Shown here: positions 53,235-62,684 of the stretch, piece by piece
How the letters are laid out: every line of letters starts with the position of its first letter
Position numbering within the stretch: the first letter of the stretch is position 1
From: Sphingomonas rosea
Lineage (GTDB): Bacteria; Pseudomonadota; Alphaproteobacteria; Sphingomonadales; Sphingomonadaceae
DNA: 64,000 nt
Assembly (NCBI RefSeq): GCF_039538065.1
Contig: NZ_BAABBR010000001.1
Span: forward strand, 310,001 to 374,000
Reading direction: 5' to 3'
Position numbers and translations under genes: made by a program
The notes under the pieces: generated by a model
What the model was told of the DNA's origin: nothing
Database searches by the model: none
The model's input: only the letters and a program-made list of their open reading frames with translations

Positions 53235-55142
53235 CTAGAACTGGAAGCCGGCGCCGGCGTTGGCTCCGACCTTGGACGAGCTGTCGTAGGTGATCCCGAC
53301 GCGGAACAGCGCCTTGCCATCCTCGGTCGCATGCGCCGCGCCGAAGGCGAAGGCCGAGCGGCCGGCATAGGTGCCGACGCCCGCGCCGATCATCGTCCGG
53401 CCGGCCTCGTTGGGTTGCGGGATGGCGCCGGCCGCGAGCGCCGCGGCGGTGCCCGCCCGGGCCTGGCGACGCGCGTCGCGAAGGTCGAACTGCAGCGCGC
53501 CGAAGCGCGAGTCGGTGTAGGCGTTCGCGAGCGACACCGCATTGGTCAGGCTGTTGCCGAGCGCGCTCTGGAGTTGCGACAGGTTGACCGCGTCGTTCGC
53601 CGCGACCCCATTGGCGACATTGCCGAGCCGGGTTGCCCCGCCGCCGCTGTTGAGCGTCACCGAGCTGCGCTGGGCATTGTCGTACTGGACCGAATTCTGG
53701 GCCAGGCCGAGGGCGGTCGTGGCGGTGGTCTGGGCCTGCGCGACCTGCGTGTTGGTGGCATTGAGCTGCGCCCCGTTCACCGCATCGGTCGAGGTCGTCG
53801 ACACGGAGCCGGCGGCAACGTTGTGGACGGTGACCGGGCCCGCGGTCGCGCCGACGATGGTGACGTCGTTGGTCGGCATGCCGCCGTTGGGCACGGTCGG
53901 CGAACCGGGATCGCTATACTGGACCGGGCTTCCGCCGGTGACAGTGAGCACGCTCACCGCGGTCTGGAGGTTGGTGATGGCGGTGGTGTTGGCGGTGACC
54001 TGCCCGCTGAGGTTGGTGATGGCGGTGGTGTTGCTGGTGACCGCGCCGCTGAGATTGGCGATCGCGGTCGTGTTGGTCGTCACCTGACCACTGAGGTTGG
54101 CGATCGCGGTCGTGTTGGCCGCCACTTGCTGGTTGGTCGCGTAGAGCTGCGCGCCATTGACCGCGTCGGTGCTGGTCGCGGTGACCGCGCCCGGCGCGAC
54201 ATTGGTGATGGTCGTCCCAGCCGCGCCGCCCAAGGCGACGGTGGCCTGGGTCGCGTCGGTGTAGGTGACTGCATTCTGCGGAATGGCCGCCGCGACCGCC
54301 TGGAGCTGCTGCAGATTGACCGCATCGGTGGCCGCCGTGCCAGGCGCGATGTTGGTGATCTGGCGCAGCGCGCCGGGCGCGCCGACGCTGATCTCGCCGA
54401 CCGAGTTGAAGGTGCCGGTGAGGAGCGGCGCGGTGTAGCCGGTGAGCGGGCCGCGCGCGGCGATCGAGCCGGCGCCGAGGGCGACACTGTTGGCGACGCT
54501 GACCGCGCTCAGCGAGCCGATCGCGACGGAGCCGGTCCCGCCCGCGCCGACGGCGGCATCGGGGCCGATCGCGATCGAGCGCAGCGCCGCGGCATTGGTG
54601 ACGGCCCGGTTGCCAAAGGCGATCGAGTTGATCTCGCCCGCGCTCGCCTGCTGTCCCGCCGCGCCGAGGCCGGTGATCATGTTGCCGCCGATGGCGAGGC
54701 CGGCGGGGGTGTCGAGCATGAAGCTGGTCGCGGAGGCGTTGCAGGTGCCATTCGGGCCGACGATCGTCCCGTCCTTGGCGATGACGTTGAGGCCGATGTC
54801 GCTCCCGCTCGCGGCCTGGGTGAGGAGGCCGTTGACGTCGATCGAGAGATTGGACGGCAGCCCGATCAGCCCGATCAAGGGATTGCGCAGGATCGAGAGG
54901 GTCTGGTTCACATTGCCCTGGATCGGATTGACGATGCCCGTCGGCACCGGATCCATGATCCCTGTCACCACCTACGGCGGGAGGCTGACGCCCGAGCAGA
55001 CGCTGACCACGGTCGAGGGCGGCGGGGTCTGCGCCGCGGCGGGTGCCGCAACGATCGTGCTCGTCACGAGAAGCGCACCGGCGGTCGAGTGCAGTGCAAG
55101 ACGGCGGGCACGATGGGCAAGACTAAAAGAAGACTGGGTCAA
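53235..55142 (-). pseudogene. Trimeric autotransporter adhesin (YadA-like) interrupted by an amber codon
   Basis: The reading frame opens at TTG 55142 (GAAGGGAA nine bases upstream) with a signal peptide (ARRLALHSTAGALLVTSTIV, then APAAAQ) and 56 codons in hits TAG at 54972-54974. The same frame then stays open for 578 codons. The passenger has SIAFG/SIAIG/SVAIGS/SVALGAGS head repeats, several DAVNGAQL and DAVNLQQL neck/stalk units, four 14-residue NTTAI repeats, and a YadA anchor of ~100 residues ending in GAGFQF. Without read-through the passenger would start at GTG 54971 with no signal peptide and could not reach the outer membrane. One base change (for example TCG to TAG) explains it; a sequencing error or suppression are alternatives. 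Confidence 0.82.
53949..54116 (-). repeat. Four tandem 42-bp coding repeats in the autotransporter stalk
   Basis: Four consecutive 14-residue units of the form NTTAI(A/T)NLSG(Q/A)VT, the last diverged (NTTAITNLQTAVSV). At DNA level the units are near identical, so copy number could vary by slippage. They form a trimeric coiled-coil stalk. Confidence 0.85.
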
Positions 55143-55281
55143 GGACGGATTCCCTTCACATTCTTCGCGGTCGGAAACGCGAAGCTACTGGCGGACCCGC
55201 TCATTCTAGGTTGGTCTTGACCCCTTCGGTTTATTTCCCCGCTTTGCTGGCCGGTGACATAGATTTGGATCAAGGTGACGT

Positions 55282-55479
55282 ATGGTCGTCTCGCGGCGGC
55301 GCCATGCACACCGTCCGACGATCACCGCCGGATCGGAAGCCTGCGCGAGACGGGGCTGGGTCCGGATCATCGAGCGCGAAGCAGCCGCGCTGGTTATCGC
55401 GTCCGGGCTGTGGAGCCCCCTTCCCTCGCCGATCGCGATCCGCCGCGCCGAGCGCGCGGCCGAAGCGCTGGCCGCTTGA
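55282..55479 (+). CDS. Possible small hypothetical ORF
   Basis: A 65-codon frame with AAGGTGA four bases before its ATG. The product is basic at the N-terminus (MVVSRRRHAHRP) and ends ERAAEALAA; no family is recognised. It is the only candidate gene in the 342-base gap between the autotransporter start (55142) and the kinase stop (55485), which otherwise shows only promoter-like AT-richer sequence near 55215-55270. Confidence 0.3.
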   Translation: MVVSRRRHAHRPTITAGSEACARRGWVRIIEREAAALVIASGLWSPLPSPIAIRRAERAAEALAA

Positions 55480-55484
55480 GCGCG

Positions 55485-57353
55485 TCAGCGCGTCTCGATG
55501 TCGGGGAGGATGAGTTCGACCACCAGCCCGCCGCGTTCCCAGCGGCGGCGGATGGTGCCCTTGAGCTGGCGGACGAGGCGGTCGATCAGGACCGAACCGA
55601 AGCCCCCGCCATTCTCGTTCGCCGGGCTCGCCGCGGCGGTGCAATCCTCTTCCCACACGAGGCGGACGTCACGGCCGTCGAAGGTCCAGCAGACCGCGAG
55701 CCGGCCCGACGGGTGGTTGAGGCAGCCATATTTGCAGGCGTTGGTGGTGAGCTCGTGGAGGATCATGCCGACCGACACGGCGGCGGTCGACGACAGCTGG
55801 ACGTCGGGTCCGCCCCGAACGATGCGGCCCTCGCCGCCATCGGCAAAGTGGCCGAGCTCGCTGTCGACGAGGTCCTGCAGGCTCGCGGCCTTGGCGCCGG
55901 TCTTGAGCAGGCCATAGGTCTTGCCCAGCCCCTCGAGCCGGCTCGAGAAGGACTGGTCGAAGCTCTCGAGGTCGCGGCTTCCGCGCATCGTGGCGCGGGC
56001 CAGCGCCTGGACCGTGGCGAGGTTGTTCTTGATCCGGTGGTGAAGCTCGGCGTTGAGCAGCTGGAGCTGGTCGTCGGCCTGCTTGCGGTCGGTGATGTCA
56101 CGCGAGATGGCGAGGATGCTCTGGACCGTCCCGTCCTCGCCGTTGATCGGCGCGACCGACACGTCCCACCATTTGGGCGTGCCCGCGGCGGTGGGGCAGA
56201 TGGCATCGAAGCCGGTGCGTTCGCCGCGCTTGGCGCGCTCCAGCGCATTGGTCAGGAGCAGGTGGCATTCGGGCGGCCACAGGTCGGTCCAGCGCCGGCC
56301 GCGAACCTGGTCGAAGTCAGTGATCTCCATCCGCTGCTGGCCGTTGGCGTTCATGAAGCTGATCGTGCCGTCGAGCTCGATCACCTTGATGCAGTCGGGC
56401 GAGGCGCCGAGGACCGAGACGAGGAAGCGCCGGCCTTCGTTCAGTGCGAGATGCGCGAGCTTGGTCTCGGTGATGTCGCAGTCGATCCCGACCACGCGAA
56501 CGGGCTTACCCTCCTTGTCATGGACGACCTTTCCCTGCGTCCGGGTCCAGCGGATGGAGCCGTCGGGGCGAACCATGCGAAACTCGACCGCATAGTCGCT
56601 GCCGGTCGCCAGCGACCTGTCGAGCGCGGCGCGGACCAGCGGCTTGTCCTCGGCGTGGACGAGATCCCAGAAGCTCTGGAAGTCGCCCCCGAACGCATCG
56701 ACGCCGGCGAAGACTGAGAGCTGGCTGTCCCAGACGACTTCGTTGGTGGCAAGGTTCCAGTCCCAGCACGCGTTGCGGCCGGCGGACAAGGCGAGACGAA
56801 GCCGTTCGCCGTCCTCGCTCGCGCGGCGCTCGAGTTCGACCAGTTCGGTGACGTCGACGTTGACTCCGACCAGCCGCGCCGGGCTGCCGTCATCGTGGAG
56901 GATGACCCGGCCGCGATCCTGGATCCACGCGATCGACCCGTCGGGACGGAGCAGGCGATAGCGCTGGTCGACAGGGGCGCCGGTGGTCATGGTCGCCTCG
57001 ACCACGCGTTCTACCAGGGCGATGTCGTCGGGGTGGATGGTGCTCATCCACAATTCGAGGCTCGGCTCGACCCCCTCGTCGAAGCCGTAGAGTGCGCGGG
57101 CCGAGCTCGACCAAGACAGCGTGTCAGTATGGAAGTCGAAGGTGTAGGCTGCGACCATCCCCGCTTCCTGGGCGAGGGTCAGCCATTCGTGCGCCTGGTT
57201 GAGTTCATGCTCGACCGTTCGGCGCCTGGCGATGTCGTCGAGGAGGGTCTTGAGGAGTGCCCCGTCGGGTGCGGTCGCGGCGCTGTCGGCGCGAAGCTTG
57301 GCCAGCTCCGCCTCCAGTTCAGCAATCCGGTCCGACCTCGTCTGGCAGCTCAC
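55485..57353 (-). CDS. Three-PAS-domain sensor histidine kinase, HWE type
   Basis: A 622-residue soluble kinase with no membrane helix. A short coiled coil (RIAELEAELAKLRADS) leads into three PAS/PAC units at ~60-180, 185-305 and 310-430 (YRLLRPDGSIAWIQDRG, FRMVRPDGSIRWTRTQG, ISRDITDRK). The phospho-acceptor is H439 in ELHHRIKNNLATVQALA; the ATP domain has HELTTNACKYG (533-543) and the WEE of the HWE family. PAS domains could bind flavin, heme or small ligands, but no photoreceptor cysteine motif is seen. No response regulator is adjacent, so its partner is encoded elsewhere; HWE kinases often feed the PhyR general-stress system in sphingomonads (family knowledge). Confidence 0.9.
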   Translation of the reverse strand: MSCQTRSDRIAELEAELAKLRADSAATAPDGALLKTLLDDIARRRTVEHELNQAHEWLTLAQEAGMVAAYTFDFHTDTLSWSSSARALYGFDEGVEPSLELWMSTIHPDDIALVERVVEATMTTGAPVDQRYRLLRPDGSIAWIQDRGRVILHDDGSPARLVGVNVDVTELVELERRASEDGERLRLALSAGRNACWDWNLATNEVVWDSQLSVFAGVDAFGGDFQSFWDLVHAEDKPLVRAALDRSLATGSDYAVEFRMVRPDGSIRWTRTQGKVVHDKEGKPVRVVGIDCDITETKLAHLALNEGRRFLVSVLGASPDCIKVIELDGTISFMNANGQQRMEITDFDQVRGRRWTDLWPPECHLLLTNALERAKRGERTGFDAICPTAAGTPKWWDVSVAPINGEDGTVQSILAISRDITDRKQADDQLQLLNAELHHRIKNNLATVQALARATMRGSRDLESFDQSFSSRLEGLGKTYGLLKTGAKAASLQDLVDSELGHFADGGEGRIVRGGPDVQLSSTAAVSVGMILHELTTNACKYGCLNHPSGRLAVCWTFDGRDVRLVWEEDCTAAASPANENGGGFGSVLIDRLVRQLKGTIRRRWERGGLVVELILPDIETR

Positions 57354-57447
57354 GTGACGATCCTCTCTCGAATTCCTTCAAGACGAACTGGGGCCGCGCG
57401 TCATTAGGACGAAGGACCAGCCTTCCGCCGGTCCTATCGTGGAACTG

Positions 57448-57744
57448 TTACTCGGCGACGACCTCGGTGAGGTTCAGGCGCTCGCGCATTTCCTTGCCGG
57501 GCTTGAAGTAGGGGACCTTCTTGGCGTCCACTTCCACCTGCTCGCCGGTACGCGGGTTGCGGCCGGTGCGGGCATCGCGGCTGCGGGTCGAGAAGGCGCC
57601 GAAGCCGCGCAGCTCGACGCGGCCGCCCTTGGCGAGCTGGGCCGTGATCTCGTTGAAGAAACCGGTGACCATCGTCTCGATGTCACGCTGGGTAAGATCG
57701 GGAAAGTCGTGGCAGAGCTTCTGCACCAATTCCGACCGGATCAT
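57448..57744 (-). CDS. ihfB: Integration host factor, beta subunit
   Basis: A 98-residue DNA-bending protein of the HU/IHF family. [19 protein letters not shown] opens it; [19 protein letters not shown] and [19 protein letters not shown] form the DNA-clasping arm with the intercalating Pro. VPYFKPGKE near the end marks it as IHF-beta. The ATG at 57744 is preferred over a GTG two codons earlier. It lies downstream of rpsA on the same strand, the conserved proteobacterial order. Confidence 0.95.
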   Translation of the reverse strand: MIRSELVQKLCHDFPDLTQRDIETMVTGFFNEITAQLAKGGRVELRGFGAFSTRSRDARTGRNPRTGEQVEVDAKKVPYFKPGKEMRERLNLTEVVAE

Positions 57745-57899
57745 TCGCACGTCCCCGCTTGATTGTTCCGCGGATCTTCCCGCGGATTTCCCGATGCGTC
57801 ACTCGCGGAAGCCCCATCCGCCGGGCCAAGCTGTCAGATGTTGAAGCTGACCGCAAGTGTCCGCGAACGATGGGAAAACGCCGCTTGTCGAAGCGTCGT

Positions 57900-57915
57900 G
57901 GGAGGGGCCCCTCCC
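57900..57915. other. Perfect 16-bp palindrome between rpsA and ihfB
   Basis: GGGAGGGGCCCCTCCC is exactly self-complementary and lies 40 bases after the rpsA stop. It has no T run, so it is not a classical terminator; it may be a weak processing or pausing structure. A second stem CGCTT-CGAC-AAGCG with GTTTTCCC follows on the minus strand. Confidence 0.35.
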
Positions 57916-57954
57916 GTCCCGCCGGAGCGGAAACGGGAAGGGCCGACCTCAGGC

Positions 57955-59661
57955 TTACTTCTTGTTGGCACGCTCCAGCGCGGCGCCGAGGATGTCGCCG
58001 AGCGACGCACCCGAATCGGACGAACCGTACTGCGCAACGGCCTGCTTCTCCTCGGCGATCTGCATCGCCTTGATCGAGAAGGTCGGCTTCTTCGAGCGGT
58101 CGGTACCGGTGACCTGCGCGTCGAACTTCTGACCGACCTGGAAGCGCTCGGGGCGCTGCTCGTCGCGGTCGCGGCCGAGGTCCGAGCGCTTGATGAAGCC
58201 GGTAGGGCCATCATCGCCGACCTGGACGGTGAGACCACCTTCCATGACCTCGAGCACGGTCACGGTCTTGACCTCGCCCTTGCGGGTGCTGTCGCCGCCG
58301 GTCGCGCCGGCAGCGACGCCGCCACGCTCAAGCTGCTTCATGCCGAGGCTGATGCGCTCCTTCTCGACGTCGACGTCGAGCACGACCGCCTGGACGGTCT
58401 CACCCTTGCGGTGAAGCGCCAGCGCTTCCTCGCCCGACACGCCCCAGGCGATGTCCGACATGTGGACCATGCCGTCGACGTCGCCATCGAGGCCGACGAA
58501 CAGGCCGAACTCGGTGGCGTTCTTGACTTCGCCCTCGACGGTCGAACCGACCGGGTGCTTCTCGGCGAAGTCGTTCCACGGGTTGGTCTGGGCCTGCTTG
58601 AGGCCGAGGCTGATGCGGCGCTTCTCGCTGTCGACCTCGAGGATCTTCACTTCGACTTCCTGCGAAGTGCTGACGATCTTGCCCGGGTGGACGTTCTTCT
58701 TGGTCCAGCTCATCTCGGAGACGTGGACCAGGCCCTCGATGCCCGGCTCGAGCTCGACGAACGCACCATATTCGGTGATGTTCGTGACGCGGCCCTGGAA
58801 GGTGCCGTCGACCGGATACTTGGCCTGCGCGCCTTCCCACGGATCGCTCTCGAGCTGCTTCATGCCGAGGCTGATGCGCTGGGTCTCGCGGTTGATGCGG
58901 ATGATCTGCACCTTCACGGTGGCGCCGATCTCGAGCACTTCCGACGGGTGGTTGACGCGCTTGTAGCTGATGTCGGTGACGTGCAGCAGGCCGTCGATGC
59001 CGCCGAGGTCGACGAACGCACCGTAATCGGTGATGTTCTTGACCACGCCCTCGATGATCTGGCCCTCGGCCAGGCTCTGGATGAGGCCCGAACGCTGCTC
59101 GGCGCGGGTTTCCTCGAGAATGGCGCGGCGCGACACGACGATGTTGCCGCGGCGGCGATCCATCTTGAGGATCTGGAACGGCTGGGCGATGTCCATCAGC
59201 GGCTGCACGTCGCGGACCGGACGGATGTCGACCTGGCTGCCCGGAAGGAAGGCCACGGCACCGCCGAGGTCGACGGTGAAGCCGCCCTTGACGCGGCCGA
59301 AGATGACGCCGTCGACGCGGTTGCCGGCAGCGAACTCGCCCTCGAGCTTGTCCCAGGCGGCTTCGCGGCGGGCGCGGTCGCGGCTGAGCATGGCTTCGCC
59401 CTGCGAATTCTCGACGCGGTCGACGAAGACTTCGACCTGGTCACCGACCTTGAGCTCGGCCTTCTGGCCGGGGGCGGCGAATTCGCGCAGCGGAACGCGG
59501 CCTTCGCTCTTGAGGCCGACGTCGATGACCGCGAGGTCGTTCTCGATCGCGGTGACGGTGCCGATGACGACGCGGCCTTCGAAGGCCTCGTTCTCGCCGC
59601 CGAGGCTCTCGTTCAGGAGCGCGGCGAAATCGTCGCGCGTGGGATTGGCAACAGTGGCCAT
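57955..59661 (-). CDS. rpsA: 30S ribosomal protein S1
   Basis: A 568-residue protein with six S1/OB-fold repeats. The first two bind the ribosome; the repeats marked by GAFVDLGGIDGLLHVTDISY, GAFVELEPGIEGLVHVSEMS and FGLFVGLDGDVDGMVHMSDI bind mRNA. Length is normal for the alphaproteobacterial form. The ATG at 59661 is standard. The 259 bases upstream, between it and the end of sppA, hold no gene that I can support and may include a leader for autoregulation. Confidence 0.97.
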   Translation of the reverse strand: MATVANPTRDDFAALLNESLGGENEAFEGRVVIGTVTAIENDLAVIDVGLKSEGRVPLREFAAPGQKAELKVGDQVEVFVDRVENSQGEAMLSRDRARREAAWDKLEGEFAAGNRVDGVIFGRVKGGFTVDLGGAVAFLPGSQVDIRPVRDVQPLMDIAQPFQILKMDRRRGNIVVSRRAILEETRAEQRSGLIQSLAEGQIIEGVVKNITDYGAFVDLGGIDGLLHVTDISYKRVNHPSEVLEIGATVKVQIIRINRETQRISLGMKQLESDPWEGAQAKYPVDGTFQGRVTNITEYGAFVELEPGIEGLVHVSEMSWTKKNVHPGKIVSTSQEVEVKILEVDSEKRRISLGLKQAQTNPWNDFAEKHPVGSTVEGEVKNATEFGLFVGLDGDVDGMVHMSDIAWGVSGEEALALHRKGETVQAVVLDVDVEKERISLGMKQLERGGVAAGATGGDSTRKGEVKTVTVLEVMEGGLTVQVGDDGPTGFIKRSDLGRDRDEQRPERFQVGQKFDAQVTGTDRSKKPTFSIKAMQIAEEKQAVAQYGSSDSGASLGDILGAALERANKK

Positions 59662-59920
59662 GGGGTAGGGTTCGTCCTTCTAGTGCTCGGTCGGTATGCC
59701 GCCAGCCGGACCGTAACGGACCGGCTTTCCATCAGGCGGACCTGGCAAGCCTTGGGTTCACACCGCCCGCCGGCCGAATGCCGGAACAGGCGGGTCGCCG
59801 GAGGAAGGGGCAAGCGGTCCGGACCGAGCCTCGCGCCGAAAGGACGACAGGGAGCTGCTGACGGTGCCGCGTGCCGGGACTTCGCCCCGGATCGACGAGC
59901 GCGCCCATACCCCAAGGGGC

Positions 59921-61783
59921 TCAGGAGAGCAAGGAGAGCAGGCGTGCGAAGAGGCCGGTCGGCGGGGCCGCCGCCGTGACTTGCGCCGCATCGGCCGGAC
60001 CGCAGGCGAGGCAGCGCGCCTGGATGGTCGGGCCCGAGAGCAGGAACTGGACCTCCTTCATCGCCGAGGCGAGCGCGGTCTCGGGATCGGCGCGGAGCGC
60101 GGCGAAGGCGTCGGCCTCGCTCGCATCCGCGTCGTCGTCGCCGCGCAGCAGGCCCGCGAGCTCGGACTTCCAGCCCTTCTTGCGGTCGAGGTAGGTGACC
60201 CCGCGGTCGTCCTTGTCGAGCTTGGCGAGGTCGCCGGCCTTGGCGATCGCCTCCTCGAGCCCGCCGAACTGGTCGATCAGCCCGATCTGGCGTGCCTGGC
60301 CGCCCGACCACACCCGGCCCTGTCCGATCGCGTCGACCTGTTGGGGCGTCTTGCGGCGGGCCTGGCCGACGATGGTCAGGAACTTGCCATAGGTGCTTTC
60401 GACCCCGAGCTGGATCAGCTGGCCGGCCTCGGGCGAGATCCCCTTCAGGAGGTCGGGCTGGCCCGACAGCGGGGTGGTGGCGACGCCGTCGGCGTTGATC
60501 CCGAGCTTCTGCAAGCTGCCCTGGAAGCTCGGGAGGATGCCGAACACGCCGATCGAGCCGGTGATGGTCGAGGGTTCGGCGAAGACATATTGGGCGGCGG
60601 TCGACACCCAGTAGCCGCCGCTCGCCGCGACATTGCCCATCGAGGCGACCACCGGGATGTTCTTCTCGCGCGCGGCGAGGAGCGCCTGGCGGATGCGTTC
60701 GGAGGCGAGCGCCGAGCCGCCCGGGCTGTCGATCCGGACGACCAGCGCCTTGATCTTGCCGCCGCGAAGGCCCTTCTCGACCGCCTCGGCGATGGTGTCG
60801 CCGCCGGCGGTGCCGAGCGCGGCCTTGCCGTCGACGATGTCGCCCGCGACCGTGATCACGCCGATCGGCCCGCCGGTGCGGTCGGTCCGGACTTCGGAGG
60901 CGACATAGCGGTCGAGGCGGATCGCCTTGTAGCCGCCGGCGGTCTTCTCGTCCTCGCCGCCGAGCGCGGCGAGGCGCTGCTCGAATGCACGGCGCTCACC
61001 GACCTTGTCGACGAGCCTGGCCTGCTGCGAGGCGAGCGCGAAATCGCCGCGCGCGGCCTGCACCATCTGCACCGGCTGCTTGAGCGCCATCTCGAGATTG
61101 GCCTGCGGGCGCGCTTTGCGGATGTCGTCGACCCATGTCTCGAACATCGCGCCGGCCAGCGCCTGCGCGTTCTCGCGCGCCTCGGGGCTCATGTCGGAGC
61201 GGGTGAACGGCTCGACCGCGCTCTTGAACTTGCCGACCTTGAAGACGTTCGCGGTGACGCCGAGCTTCTCGAGGAGTCCGGCATAATAAAGGTTGTTGCC
61301 GCCGGGACCGCGCAGCTGGACGCCGCCCATCGGATTGACCCAGATCTCGCTGGCGTGGGCCGCGAGCTGGTAGCCGCGGTCGGCATAGCCGGTCGCGTAA
61401 GCGAGCACGGGCTTCTTCGCGCGGCGAACCTCGTCGAGCGCTTCGCCGAGGTCGGCGACCACCGTCTGGCCGGCCGAGAAGCCGTCGAGGTCGAGCGCGA
61501 TCGCCTTCACCCGGTCGTCGTCCTTGGCCTTGAGGATGGCGGCGCGCACGTCGCGCAGCGCCGCGGGCGAGGCCCCGCCCCCGGTCAGCGAGAAGCCCTG
61601 CTCGCTCGGCTGCTCGACCACGCCGGCCTTGAGGTTGAGCACGAGGACACCGTCATGGACGGTCGGCGCGGGCCGGGCCGAGAGCAAGGCGTAGAGCCCG
61701 GCGAAGAAGAGCAGCATGAAAAGGAGGACGAGCGCGTCCTTGATCCCGACGAGAAGCTGCCAGATCGCCTTCAAAACGCGCAT
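59921..61783 (-). CDS. sppA: Signal peptide peptidase SppA (long form, protease IV)
   Basis: A 620-residue membrane protease that degrades released signal peptides. An N-terminal helix (LVLLFMLLFFAGLYALL, ~18-34) anchors it; two tandem SppA domains follow. The conserved Lys is K187 in KFKSAVEPF and the Ser is S388 in NVAASGGYW; the spacing matches K209/S409 of E. coli SppA, which forms its dyad between the two halves. The ATG at 61783 follows GAGGACGACC; the extension to 62005 is rejected. It stands alone upstream of rpsA. Confidence 0.93.
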   Translation of the reverse strand: MRVLKAIWQLLVGIKDALVLLFMLLFFAGLYALLSARPAPTVHDGVLVLNLKAGVVEQPSEQGFSLTGGGASPAALRDVRAAILKAKDDDRVKAIALDLDGFSAGQTVVADLGEALDEVRRAKKPVLAYATGYADRGYQLAAHASEIWVNPMGGVQLRGPGGNNLYYAGLLEKLGVTANVFKVGKFKSAVEPFTRSDMSPEARENAQALAGAMFETWVDDIRKARPQANLEMALKQPVQMVQAARGDFALASQQARLVDKVGERRAFEQRLAALGGEDEKTAGGYKAIRLDRYVASEVRTDRTGGPIGVITVAGDIVDGKAALGTAGGDTIAEAVEKGLRGGKIKALVVRIDSPGGSALASERIRQALLAAREKNIPVVASMGNVAASGGYWVSTAAQYVFAEPSTITGSIGVFGILPSFQGSLQKLGINADGVATTPLSGQPDLLKGISPEAGQLIQLGVESTYGKFLTIVGQARRKTPQQVDAIGQGRVWSGGQARQIGLIDQFGGLEEAIAKAGDLAKLDKDDRGVTYLDRKKGWKSELAGLLRGDDDADASEADAFAALRADPETALASAMKEVQFLLSGPTIQARCLACGPADAAQVTAAAPPTGLFARLLSLLS

Positions 61784-61977
61784 GTCGGAGGTCGTCCTCG
61801 AAGAAATTACCGGGTTCGAGATAGGGGCGAGTGGCGGCAAGGGAAAGCGGTGGTCAGCGACGCCGCGCAAAATCGCTTGAGCGCTCGCCCGTCCGCAGCC
61901 TAATCTTGCCGCTCGCAACCCTGTGGCTTCAGCGGAGCGGACCGCCAGTCGTACCCTCCCGGGAATGGAGAGCCGAG

Positions 61978-62682
61978 GTGGCCACCCTGGCAGCAAAGCC
62001 CGCAAGCCGGACGCGCTGGCGCTATTTCTTCCCGGGCATCACCAGCCTTCTTCTCGTGCTGTCGCTGATCGCCTTCTCCGACAATCTCGTCACCGATGTC
62101 GGGCAGCCGAGCAACCGCACGCCGCGGCTGATCATCCACGGCCTGTTCGGTCTCGGGTGGAGCGTGTCGCTCGCCCTTCAAGCCTGGCTGGTGTTGATGC
62201 GGCGGACAGCGCGGCATCGGACGATCGGCGCGCTGCTCTTCCTTATCGGCGCCGGACTGGTCGTCAGCACGGCATTCCTCTTCGTCACCACGTTCCGCGG
62301 CTTCTCGGCGATGAGCGCCGAAGTCGTCATCAACCGCTTGCTACTTCCCGTCTTCGCTTTCTGCCTGTGGCAGGCCTGGCGCGAGCGGAAGCGGACCGAC
62401 TTCCACAAGCGCTACCTGTTGATCGGCAGCTTCGCGATGCTGAGCCCGGTGTTGAGCCGTGACTTCAATCACCTCTCCTGGCCCTGGTATCCGGACCCCG
62501 AAGGGGCGGCGGCCGATACCGCCTTCATAATTTTCTATTTCGCCACGTGGAGCGGGCTGATCGGATCGCTGTGGTTCTACGATCGCACGACGCTGGGGCG
62601 GATCCACCGCGTCACCTGGATGGGATCGCTGGCCATCGCCGTGATCGTCGTTGGAGCCACCGTGCTGATCCCGCCCGGCTGA
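61978..62682 (+). CDS. Hypothetical multi-spanning membrane protein
   Basis: A 234-residue membrane protein with about six to seven hydrophobic helices. RYFFPGITSLLLVLSLIAFS is the first, followed by paired helices with a short HGLFGLGWSVSLALQAWLVL segment and a conserved-looking RYLLIGSFAMLSPVLSRDFN loop. It resembles uncharacterised DUF2306-like or heme-related membrane proteins only loosely. The GTG at 61978 has GGAG upstream; the frame stays open to a GTG at 61831 that overlaps nothing but looks non-coding. Function unknown. It is convergent with csaA. Confidence 0.68.
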   Translation: MATLAAKPASRTRWRYFFPGITSLLLVLSLIAFSDNLVTDVGQPSNRTPRLIIHGLFGLGWSVSLALQAWLVLMRRTARHRTIGALLFLIGAGLVVSTAFLFVTTFRGFSAMSAEVVINRLLLPVFAFCLWQAWRERKRTDFHKRYLLIGSFAMLSPVLSRDFNHLSWPWYPDPEGAAADTAFIIFYFATWSGLIGSLWFYDRTTLGRIHRVTWMGSLAIAVIVVGATVLIPPG

Positions 62683-62684
62683 TT

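Noticed and set aside
53949..54116. Tandem repeats that might suggest a CRISPR array
   Set aside because: The units are contiguous 42-bp in-frame coding repeats without spacers.
53199..55220. 673-codon plus-strand frame opposite the autotransporter
   Set aside because: Product is repetitive DR/GD/RVG sequence mirroring the coding repeats on the other strand; no ribosome site or domain.
57895..57954. Intrinsic terminator after rpsA based on the GGGAGGGGCCCCTCCC palindrome
   Set aside because: No loop and no T run follow; kept only as an unexplained palindrome.
57763..61903. Two plus-strand frames of 738 and 679 codons opposite rpsA and sppA
   Set aside because: Both are antisense shadows of recognisable genes and encode Leu/Ala/Asp-rich sequence without motifs.
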